Source: Candidatus Humimonas hydrogenitrophica (GTDB lineage: Bacteria > Gemmatimonadota > Gemmatimonadetes > Palauibacterales > Palauibacteraceae). Taken from it: DNA of 52,639 nucleotides. The stretch lies in the NCBI GenBank assembly GCA_947581615.1, contig CANPVD010000114.1, positions 1-52,639 on the forward strand, in the 5' to 3' direction. The notes beneath the pieces were generated by a model, which searched no databases, was not told the origin of the DNA, and was given only the letters and a program-made list of their open reading frames with translations. Positions 14,604 through 21,858 of the stretch are shown piece after piece. Position 1 is the stretch's first letter; every line of letters begins with the position of its first letter. A program made the translations under genes and the position numbers.

Positions 14604-15275
14604 TCAGCCCTTGAGGGTCAGGATGAGGGGCGCGGCCTGGAGGCCGGAGCGGACCGCCGTGTCGGCCGGCGCCGCGAGCAGGTAGAGGATCGGCTCACTG
14701 CCCGACAGGTCCTGGAGGATGGCCTTCATGTCCGCCCCGAGCAGCTCCGAGTCGGGAACGGTGACTTTGCCGACCACGAAGGTACCGTTGGGCGTCACGC
14801 CCCCGGGCAGCATCGACTTCTCGGGAAGGAACTTCTCCGGCTGCGATATGGTCGCCGAGGGGAACACGTCCACCGGCTCGGAGGTGAACTCGTTCTGGAC
14901 CTTGCCGCCCTGAGCGACGGCCGCGTAGAAGACCAGCTGGAGCTTCTTGGCATTCTTGACCGTGGCCGGCGTCGCCTCGTACTTGACCACGACCCCCTTG
15001 CGCACGTCGTCCCAGGTGAGCTGACCCGGTGTGCTGTCCATCTTGGCGGCGAAGTCCTTGGTGATGAGGACCCGGAGGACGTCGACCGTCACCTCGGGCT
15101 GTGTGCTCGAGGTCGAGTCCTGGGCGGTCAGCGGTCGTCCCGCCAGCATGGCCAGGACCACCGCCACCACGCCCGGCAGGAGCCTCCCGGACAAGGCTCG
15201 CGCGCGTCGGTGGCTCCCGCGCGGCGTCCGGTCCAAGAGGCCGGCGTCATCTCCGCTCCACGAATGCCTGTTCAT
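14604..15275 (-). CDS. Secreted protein of unknown function
   Basis: 223 residues. Arg-rich N-region, then LLPGVVAVVLAMLAGRPLTAQDS, a signal peptide probably cut after TAQ or LTA. The mature protein is beta-rich (VVVKYEATPATVKNAKKLQLVFYAAVA, GTFVVGKVTVPDSELLGADMKAIL). No domain is recognised and there are no cysteines. The ATG follows GGAGGAG. It lies 112 nt downstream of the DUF819 gene on the same strand, so it may be cotranscribed, and it is convergent with the PilX-like gene. Confidence 0.65.
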   Translation of the reverse strand: MNRHSWSGDDAGLLDRTPRGSHRRARALSGRLLPGVVAVVLAMLAGRPLTAQDSTSSTQPEVTVDVLRVLITKDFAAKMDSTPGQLTWDDVRKGVVVKYEATPATVKNAKKLQLVFYAAVAQGGKVQNEFTSEPVDVFPSATISQPEKFLPEKSMLPGGVTPNGTFVVGKVTVPDSELLGADMKAILQDLSGSEPILYLLAAPADTAVRSGLQAAPLILTLKG

Positions 15276-15387
15276 GCTCTCCTCCGGTTCGTTGGCTCTC
15301 GATCCCTCGACGGTCCGTCCCCCGCGCGTGTGGTCGCGGGCCCGTCTCCTCTGTATCCGGCAGCGATGCGATGGGTCCGCCGTCCCG

Positions 15388-16608
15388 TCACAAGCCCACG
15401 GAGCGCAACAGGTACGCCACCCCGAAGCCCAGGTAGTTGCCCACCGCGTACCCCAGCAGGCCGACCACGATGCCCGGTAGCACGAGCGCGGGCCACTCGC
15501 GCGAGACGGCCACGGCCAGGGCGCTGGTCGGTCCGCCCACGGCCGCCTGCGAGGCCACGGCGAGGCTGCCCAGGTCGATGCGGGCCAACCGGCCCAGCCC
15601 GAAGACGATGAGGCCGTGGATGCCCACCGTCAGCATGGTGAACACGAACACGGCCACGCCGACCGCCAGGATCTGGTCGATCCTCGAGTAGATCCCGATG
15701 ACGGCGAAGAACAGGTGCAGGGTGTAGTTCCCCAGCTGCATCGTCCCCTCCATGCGGGAGAAGGGCCCGACGTGGGCCAGGACGAGCGCGAAGGTTGTCA
15801 GCCACAGCACCTCGGGCACCTGCGGCACAAGCTCCCCGACGAGGTGCGCGGCGGCCAGGAGCACCAGCCCGACCGCCACGAGGCGGGCCAGGTCGAGGGC
15901 AGAGATCGAGGCCGGCGAGAAGAAGGGATGGGCGCCCTCCGCGACGGTCTTCGGCGCCGCCGGACCCGCGTCGGCCGCTCCCGCGCCGGCCGGTCGCTCC
16001 GCCGCCGCGGCCGTTCGTGCGCTCCCCCCGGCGCCGATGCCGTCCTCCAGGGTCGGGATCGGAAAGGGATACAGCCGCGCCAGCCACACGGGCAGGAGGA
16101 GGCAGGCGGCCATCCAGATACCGGTCGTCAGGTTGTCGGCCGCGGTGGCCCCTGCGAACAGCACGGACGGGATCTTCAGGGCCCGACCCACCGAGACGAA
16201 GTTGAGGGAGCCGCCCGTGTACGTCCCGGTGAACGCGCCCGCCAGCCGCCACGTCTCGTCCCCGAATCGGCCGGCCAGGAGCGCCGTGGACACGGCCACG
16301 CCCACGATGGTCCCGAACACGGCCAGACCGAAGGCGCCCAACATGCGCGGCCCCGCCTTGCGCAGGTCTCCGATGTGCACGGCCAGGAGGAGCCACGCGA
16401 TGGCCAGGGAGGTGATCGGTCCCGACACGGTCGTGTACACCGGGGAGTGCAGCGGCACCAGACCCAGATTGGAGAGCACGGCCCCGAACACGATCACCAT
16501 CAGGGACGCGCCTACCCGCGACAGGGCCGGCACCCTGTGGTCGAGCCAGAAGGCCAGCGCCGTGACCAGCGCGATCACGGCGCCGAGCGCCAGCGGGGAT
16601 CGGATCAA
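15388..16608 (-). CDS. DUF819 family integral membrane protein
   Basis: 406 residues from a TTG start at 16608 that overlaps the SRAP stop as TTGA; a GTG in IGAV lies 12 codons downstream as an alternative. The protein has about ten hydrophobic segments with an interrupted middle (Gly/Ala/Pro-rich, about residues 200-245). Characteristic stretches are AWLLLAVHIGDLRK, FTGTYTGGSLNFVSVGRAL and AVGGPTSALAVAVSREWPALVLPGIVVGLLGYAVGNYLG. The family (YjcL-like) resembles sodium-solute transporters with two inverted halves; the substrate is unknown. Membrane topology and length match the family. Confidence 0.85.
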   Translation of the reverse strand: MIRSPLALGAVIALVTALAFWLDHRVPALSRVGASLMVIVFGAVLSNLGLVPLHSPVYTTVSGPITSLAIAWLLLAVHIGDLRKAGPRMLGAFGLAVFGTIVGVAVSTALLAGRFGDETWRLAGAFTGTYTGGSLNFVSVGRALKIPSVLFAGATAADNLTTGIWMAACLLLPVWLARLYPFPIPTLEDGIGAGGSARTAAAAERPAGAGAADAGPAAPKTVAEGAHPFFSPASISALDLARLVAVGLVLLAAAHLVGELVPQVPEVLWLTTFALVLAHVGPFSRMEGTMQLGNYTLHLFFAVIGIYSRIDQILAVGVAVFVFTMLTVGIHGLIVFGLGRLARIDLGSLAVASQAAVGGPTSALAVAVSREWPALVLPGIVVGLLGYAVGNYLGFGVAYLLRSVGL

Positions 16609-17282
16609 GCGCCCGGCTCCACGGCCACGACGCAGGCAGGATCGTCGTGCGCCGGGCTGTTGACGTGCCGGCTCACCGGAAACGCCTCGAGCCCCTCCTC
16701 GTGGGAGTCCAGCATGCGCTCGGCCTCGGGGGCCTCCAGGTCCGGGTCCAGCCACGCGGACCAGCGCTCGCCGGGCAGGATCACCGGCATGCGGTCGTGG
16801 AGCGCCTTCAGCAGCTCGCCCGGGGCCGTGGTGAGGAGGGTGGCCGAATCCACGCGGCGACCGCCCCGCTCCCAGCGCTCCCACAGCCCCGCGAACGCGA
16901 ACAGATCGTCGTCCTCACGGTGGATGAACCACGGCTGCTTTCCGTCGGCCGTCTTCCTCCACTCGTAGAACCCGTCGGCCGGGACCAGGCAGCGCCGCCG
17001 CCGGAACGCCTCCCGGAAGGAGGGCTTGGTGAGGGCGGACTCGGCCCGGGCGTTGATGAGGGTCGGGAAGTCGTCGGGATCCTTCACCCAGCCGGGCAGG
17101 AGGCCCCAGCGCACCGCGACCAGCTCCCGGCGCGGATCCTCTCCGGGGCCGAGTCGCACCACGGCGATGTCCTGCGTCGGAGCGATGTTGAAGCGCGGCA
17201 CGAGCCCGAGCTCCGGCCCCAGCGCATCGAAGGCCTCGGAGACATCGGACTCGGAATGCCGCAACGTATACCGGCCACACAT
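16605..17282 (-). CDS. SOS response-associated peptidase (SRAP / YedK / HMCES family)
   Basis: 225 residues. Starts MCGRYTLRHS, giving Cys2, the catalytic residue of the family after Met removal. NIAPTQD (about residues 34-40), LINARAESA, VPADGFYEW (active-site Glu) and HDRMPVIL (active-site His) follow. These proteins form a thiazolidine crosslink with abasic sites in single-stranded DNA and shield them. The ATG at 17282 is fixed by the MCGRY motif, because the next upstream Met would bury the cysteine. The stop overlaps the DUF819 start. Confidence 0.95.
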   Translation of the reverse strand: MCGRYTLRHSESDVSEAFDALGPELGLVPRFNIAPTQDIAVVRLGPGEDPRRELVAVRWGLLPGWVKDPDDFPTLINARAESALTKPSFREAFRRRRCLVPADGFYEWRKTADGKQPWFIHREDDDLFAFAGLWERWERGGRRVDSATLLTTAPGELLKALHDRMPVILPGERWSAWLDPDLEAPEAERMLDSHEEGLEAFPVSRHVNSPAHDDPACVVAVEPGA

Positions 17283-17336
17283 GGCCCCCACCATAGCCGC
17301 GCGCCGGCCCGGGGTCGAGCCGGCGCGCGGGGGCCG

Positions 17337-18437
17337 TCACAGGCCCGTGCTGTCGGGGCGGGCCGGAGCCCGCGATGCGACCGTGAACGTCTCGGCCAGG
17401 GCGGCCAGGTCGACGGGCGTGATCCCCACACCGGGCTTCCGGTCCTTGACGCGCTCGAGGCTGATCTCCGCCTTCTGGTAGGTGGGCGCGGCCTCGAGGG
17501 CCGCCCGGTAGGCGTCGGCCGCCTGGTCCGGGTGCCCGGTCCGCTCCAGCGCCGCCCCGAGGTTGTTGTGGAAGGTCGGCTCCTGCGGGCGCAACGAAAC
17601 GGCCCGGGCGAGTGGCGCCAGCGCGTCCTCGTAGCGGCCCAGGCGCACCAGAGCGAGGCCCAGGTCGTTCAGCGTCCAGGCCTGGCCCGGGTCCCTGACC
17701 ACCGACTCCCGGTACAGCCCCTCGGCGTCCTCGAGACGCCCCTGGGCCGTGCGCACGTTGCCAGCCACCCGCAGGGCGGCCGGGTCCTCCGGCGCGACCT
17801 GGAGGGCGTGCTCGATGCTCGTGGAGGCGTCATCCGGCCGGTTCTCCTCCAGCAGCACGCGGCTCAGGTTGACGAGGCTCTTGACGTGGTCCGGATCGCG
17901 GTCCAGGGCGGCCCGGAACCCTTCCTCGGCGAGCTGCGGACGTCCGGCCTTCCAGGAGGAGAGCCCCAGCATGTAGTGACCCCACGCGTTGTCGGGCTTT
18001 CGGTCGGCGTAGGCCCGAAACAGGGCCACCGCCTCGTCGTAGCGCCCGTCCCCGTACGCGGCCGCCGCGCGGGCGTAGCTGACCGGTCCCGTCGCCCCGC
18101 TCGTCGGCGATGCCTCCACGGGCCCCGATCCGCCGGCCGTGACGCCGGGCGTGCCGGGAGCCGCGGCCTCGACCGGGGCGGTCGTGACGCTGGACACGGA
18201 CCGCGCGACCACGGAGGCCGACTCCGGGCCTCCGGCCGTCGTCTCGCCGAGCGGGTGGCGAGACGGAGGTCCGTCCCCCCCGCACGCCTGCATGCCCGCC
18301 AGGATGAGCGCCGCCGCCAGCCCGGCTCCGGCGTGCCGGATCCAGGACCCGGTCCCGTGCCACGTGCGCCCCTTTCGCACCTCCCTCGCGCGGAACCCCG
18401 TGTCCCGCTCGCCGCTCCGCCTGCTCGTGTTCGTCAT
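17337..18437 (-). CDS. TPR-repeat lipoprotein, likely sigma-54 dependent
   Basis: 366 residues. A lipoprotein signal (HAGAGLAAALILAGMQAC, about 35-52) puts the lipidated cysteine at about 52 and the mature part in the periplasm or outer membrane. After a Ser/Pro/Gly-rich linker, about six TPR-like repeats follow (YARAAAAYGDGRYDEAVALF, AWGHYMLGLSSWKAGRPQLA, VKSLVNLSRVLLEE, ALRVAGNVRTAQGRL, AWTLNDLGLALVRLG, FHNNLGAALERTG). The ATG follows GGAGG. Upstream there is a -24/-12 promoter at 18502-18517 and two enhancer-like palindromes, next to the gene for a sigma-54 activator. A role in assembling or sorting envelope partners is likely. Confidence 0.85.
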   Translation of the reverse strand: MTNTSRRSGERDTGFRAREVRKGRTWHGTGSWIRHAGAGLAAALILAGMQACGGDGPPSRHPLGETTAGGPESASVVARSVSSVTTAPVEAAAPGTPGVTAGGSGPVEASPTSGATGPVSYARAAAAYGDGRYDEAVALFRAYADRKPDNAWGHYMLGLSSWKAGRPQLAEEGFRAALDRDPDHVKSLVNLSRVLLEENRPDDASTSIEHALQVAPEDPAALRVAGNVRTAQGRLEDAEGLYRESVVRDPGQAWTLNDLGLALVRLGRYEDALAPLARAVSLRPQEPTFHNNLGAALERTGHPDQAADAYRAALEAAPTYQKAEISLERVKDRKPGVGITPVDLAALAETFTVASRAPARPDSTGL

Positions 18438-18501
18438 GGTGCCCTCCTCGTTCCGCGCCCGAAGGCGCCGTGTGCGTTTCACGCGATCGGGGACGTGGAA
18501 A

Positions 18502-18517
18502 GGCAAGCGTGCCGCCA
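18502..18517 (-). promoter_or_regulatory. Sigma-54 (-24/-12) promoter of the TPR lipoprotein gene
   Basis: On the minus strand TGGCGGCACGCTTGCC has TGGC and TTGC separated by exactly 7 nt, the sigma-54 spacing with GG at -24 and GC at -12. The expected start site is near 18491, about 54 nt before the ATG at 18437. A gene for a sigma-54 activator lies next to it, and two activator-type palindromes lie 115-165 nt upstream. Confidence 0.72.
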
Positions 18518-18605
18518 CCCGCAGGGGCATCGAGCGTAGCACGACGCAGAACGTTGTTACATATGGAGTTGGGAATCGTTGAAACGGAGGGAGGATGCCG
18601 TCGAT

Positions 18606-18655
18606 GTGTCCAGACGGACACGGGCCGCGGGGGCCGAACGTGTCCGGATGGACAC
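18606..18655 (-). promoter_or_regulatory. Two tandem enhancer-type palindromes (GTGTCC-N4-GGACAC)
   Basis: Site 1, GTGTCCAGACGGACAC, is at 18606-18621; site 2, GTGTCCGGATGGACAC, is at 18640-18655. Arms are identical, only the 4-bp centre differs, and centres are 34 bp apart. They lie about 115-165 bp upstream of the predicted sigma-54 start site, the normal distance for an upstream activating sequence, and begin 28 nt after the end of the activator gene. Confidence 0.72.
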
Positions 18656-18682
18656 ATTCACCGACCGGCGGGGGACCCGGGC

Positions 18683-20056
18683 TCAGCCGCGCTCGATCCC
18701 CAGCCGGCGCATGATCTTCAGGAGGCTGGCGTGGTCGGCCAGGCCGAGGGCGCGTGCCGTCTCCGTCACGTGGCCGTCGTGTCGACGCAGGGCCCCGAGG
18801 ACGATGCGGCGCTCGGCCTCCTCCTTGAGCGCCTGGTAGGTGAGTCCCTCCGGGTGGACGGGCAGGAGGTCGCCGCCGGATTCCTCCACGCCGGCCCGGA
18901 GGTCGGCGGGCACGTCCTCGGCCCGGACCACGGGTCCGTCGCCCGCGATCACCATGCGCTCGACCACGTTGCGAAGCTCGCGCACGTTGTTGCGCCGCCA
19001 CTCGTACGCGCACAGCCGGTCGGCGGCCTCCGGCCCGAGCTTTCGGGCCGCGACCCCGAAGCGCTCGCAGGTGACGGCCAGGAAGTGATCGGCCAGGAGC
19101 GGGACGTCGGAGAGTCGCTCCCGGAGCGGCGGAACTCGCAGCACGTGCGCGTTGAGCCGGTAGTACAGGTCGTCCCGGAAACGTCCGTCCGCTACGTCGC
19201 GCTCCAGATCCCGGTGGGTGGCGGCCACGACCCGGCACTCGACCTCCACCGTACGGGTGCCTCCGACGCGGGTGAGCTCGCGCTGCTCGAGTACCCTCAG
19301 GAGCTTGGCCTGCGTGGCGGGGGTCAGCTCCCCCACCTCGTCCAGGAACAGGGTGCCCCGATCGGCGGCCTCGAACGCCCCCACCCGGAGCCGGTCCGCC
19401 CCCGTGAAGGCGCCCTTCTCGTGCCCGAACAGCTCGCTCTCGACCAGGTTCTCCGGGAGCGCGGCGCCGTTGACCGCCACGAACGGCGTCCCCCCGGCCC
19501 GGCCCAGGTCGTGGAGCCGGCGCGCCACCAGCTCCTTGCCCGTACCGCTCTCGCCCAGGACGAGAACGGGGCTCGGGATCGGCGCCAGGCGGGCGATGCG
19601 CTCCTTGAGCTCCAGCATGGCGCCGCTGGTGCCGAGCAGCCCCGCGTCGTCGTCGAGCCGATCGCGAAGGCGTTCGACCTCGGCGGCGAGCCGGCCGCGC
19701 TCCAGCGCGCCCCGGATCTCCTGCACCACGCGGCGCACCGGCTCGGCCTTGTCGATGAACCCGTACGCGCCGAGGCGGATGGCGCGCGCGCAGCGCTCGT
19801 AGTCGCCCGTGCCGGTGTACACGATCACCGGCACGTCACGGCCCTGGCGGGCCAGGGCCGTGAGGACGTCGAAGCCGTCGACGCCCGGCATCTCGAGGTC
19901 CAGGACCACGCAGTCCACCGCCTCCGAGGCCAGCAGCTCGAGCGCCTCGCGTCCCCCGGTGGCGACCAGGGTGCGGAACTCGCCCAGCCTCCGGAGGTCG
20001 TAGGCGTACTGCTCCGCCACGGCCGGGACGTCGTCGACGACCAGGACCCGGGTCAC
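18683..20056 (-). CDS. Sigma-54-dependent response regulator (NtrC family)
   Basis: 457 residues from GTG at 20056, with GGAGGAGGGAGC upstream and the GTGA overlap with the kinase stop. Receiver domain, residues 3-115, with phospho-acceptor D53 in CVVLDLEMPG and switch residues TGTG (about 81-84) and K103. AAA+ domain: Walker A GESGTGKE at about 168-175, the sigma-54 contact loop GAFTGA at about 215-220, Walker B GTLFLDE at about 234-240. Fis-type helix-turn-helix near the C-terminus (HVTETARALGLADHASLLKI). It is expected to be phosphorylated by the upstream kinase and to activate sigma-54 promoters; tandem palindromes lie next to its 3' end. Confidence 0.96.
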   Translation of the reverse strand: MTRVLVVDDVPAVAEQYAYDLRRLGEFRTLVATGGREALELLASEAVDCVVLDLEMPGVDGFDVLTALARQGRDVPVIVYTGTGDYERCARAIRLGAYGFIDKAEPVRRVVQEIRGALERGRLAAEVERLRDRLDDDAGLLGTSGAMLELKERIARLAPIPSPVLVLGESGTGKELVARRLHDLGRAGGTPFVAVNGAALPENLVESELFGHEKGAFTGADRLRVGAFEAADRGTLFLDEVGELTPATQAKLLRVLEQRELTRVGGTRTVEVECRVVAATHRDLERDVADGRFRDDLYYRLNAHVLRVPPLRERLSDVPLLADHFLAVTCERFGVAARKLGPEAADRLCAYEWRRNNVRELRNVVERMVIAGDGPVVRAEDVPADLRAGVEESGGDLLPVHPEGLTYQALKEEAERRIVLGALRRHDGHVTETARALGLADHASLLKIMRRLGIERG

Positions 20057-21858
20057 GCTCCCTCCTCCGGCCGCTCCTCCGGGCCCGCCGCGGCGAGCAG
20101 CTCGACCACGAATCGCGTGCCGCGTCCCGGCTGGCTGTCCACCTCGATCGTCCCCTCCATGTCCGTCACCAGGCGCCGGACAATGGCCAGGCCGAGGCCG
20201 GCCCCCTCGGGGCGCGTCGTGTAGAACTGCTCGAACATGCGCTCCCGGTCCTCCGTGGTCATCCCCGGCCCGTCGTCCTCGACCTCGACGCGCACCCGGC
20301 CGGGAGTCGAGCCGGCCCGGGCCCGGACCCACACCCTGCCCGTCCCCTGGCCGAAGCTTTCCACCGCGTTGCGGACCAGGTTCTCGAGGATGCGCCGGAG
20401 GGCCACCGGATCGGCCAGCGCCGGCGGGAGCCCCGACTCGACCTCGGATCGAAACTCCGCCCCCGACCCTCCGGCCTCGGTCATTGTCCGCTCGACCAGG
20501 GCACCCACGTCGGTGGGACGCGGTTCGGGCCGGGAGGAGAGACGCGCATAGCGGGTGGCGAGCGTCTCGAGGTAGCCGAGGCCGCCCTCCAGGGAATCTC
20601 GCCTCTCCTCGAACACCGAGGCCAGGCGATCCGGCTCCCGCTCCGCCACCTCGGCCAGGTGACGCACCACGTGGCGCAGCGGCGTCAGCCCGTTGCGGAC
20701 ATCGTGATTGACCTGACGGGAGATCTCACCGAGCGTGGCCCGGCGCTCGGCTTCGCGTAGCCGGATCGCTCCCGCGCGCAGACGCCCGGTGAGCTCCTGG
20801 AGTCCCCGCGCCAGCGTCCCGATCTCGTCCGGGCGTTCCGTAGGAAAGCTCGCCTCCAGGCGATCCAGGTCGAGCCGGGCGGTCGCTCGTGCCAGCTCCC
20901 CCAGAGGACGGCTGAGCCGCGCGGCCAGCCACAGGCCGAAGAGGACCGAGGCCGCCGCCACCGCGATCAGGGCCAGGGCGAACCACACGTCGATCCCGCG
21001 GCGGAGGGCCCGCAGGGGCTCCAGGGACCGGCTCACGGTCAGGGTCGCCTCGAGATCCGGCCCCGCGGCGAGGGGGCCGGAGCCGCCGCCCGCCCCGGAG
21101 CGCGCCCGGGGGTCGGAGACGGCCGGAGCGCCGGCGTCGGACGCGGCCGTGCCGGCCGCCACGTAGGCAATGCGGATCGTCTCCACGACGCGCGTCTCGC
21201 CGGGATCGTTCGACGCCCCTTCCCCCGGCGGCATGTTCAGCGGAGACGAGCCGGGGACGGAGAGCCGCAGCCCCACCTCGCGGCCGGGGACGAGCCGGAC
21301 CAGGAAAGCCGAGTCCACGGCGACGCCTCCCACCAGGACGAAGGACCGGCTCCCGACGCGCACCGGGGCGATCCGGGCCAGGACCAGGAAGGGACCGGAA
21401 GGGGCAGAGGCTCGCAGCAGGGCCGTGCCGCCCGGGGAGCCTTCGATCCGTGCGGCCACGCCCGGCTCCCGCCGACCGAACTCGTTCCGGAAGTGCCCGG
21501 AGCTGAGCACGGTGCCGTCGGAGTCCTGGAGCTGGAGCATCGAGAGGCCGGCCAGACGCATCGCCCGCCCGGCATAGTCGAGGAGATACGCGCGGTCCCC
21601 GGCGGCGCGCCCGCCCAGGGCCAGCCGCAGGCGGTTGTCGCGACGAGCGGCGTCGGCCATGGCCAGCAGGCGATCCTCGACCTCCCGCCCGTCGCGACCG
21701 AGCTCGACCCGGAGGCCCTCGGCCAGCGCCCCGGTCTCGCTGCGGTAGCGGCTGGCCAGGTCGGCGCGCACGCGGCCCCGCACGCCGAGCCCGAACAGGA
21801 GCAGGGGCGCCAGGGCCAGGACCGCGAGAGCCAGCGCCAGGCGAGTCCGGAAGCTCAA
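20053..21858 (-). CDS. Sensor histidine kinase of an SBP-linked two-component system
   Basis: 601 residues from TTG at 21858, overlapping the upstream stop as TTGA with GGGAGGG before it. Membrane segment at about 7-25, a periplasmic region to about 290, second membrane segment about 292-315, HAMP about 316-368. The phospho-acceptor H385 sits in QVNHDVRNGLTPL, resembling NtrY-like kinases. The N box (LENLVRNAVES), DDGPGM and FYTTRPEGAGLGLAIV complete the ATPase domain. It should phosphorylate the response regulator downstream (GTGA overlap). The periplasmic region is long, with a Gly/Ser-rich disordered stretch at about 250-280; it may contact the solute-binding lipoprotein encoded upstream. 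Confidence 0.93.
   Translation of the reverse strand: MSFRTRLALALAVLALAPLLLFGLGVRGRVRADLASRYRSETGALAEGLRVELGRDGREVEDRLLAMADAARRDNRLRLALGGRAAGDRAYLLDYAGRAMRLAGLSMLQLQDSDGTVLSSGHFRNEFGRREPGVAARIEGSPGGTALLRASAPSGPFLVLARIAPVRVGSRSFVLVGGVAVDSAFLVRLVPGREVGLRLSVPGSSPLNMPPGEGASNDPGETRVVETIRIAYVAAGTAASDAGAPAVSDPRARSGAGGGSGPLAAGPDLEATLTVSRSLEPLRALRRGIDVWFALALIAVAAASVLFGLWLAARLSRPLGELARATARLDLDRLEASFPTERPDEIGTLARGLQELTGRLRAGAIRLREAERRATLGEISRQVNHDVRNGLTPLRHVVRHLAEVAEREPDRLASVFEERRDSLEGGLGYLETLATRYARLSSRPEPRPTDVGALVERTMTEAGGSGAEFRSEVESGLPPALADPVALRRILENLVRNAVESFGQGTGRVWVRARAGSTPGRVRVEVEDDGPGMTTEDRERMFEQFYTTRPEGAGLGLAIVRRLVTDMEGTIEVDSQPGRGTRFVVELLAAAGPEERPEEGA

Noticed and set aside
18556-18569. TACATATGGA half-site resembling the BlaI dyad
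   Set aside because: Only one arm matches and no BlaI-related gene is close; probably chance.
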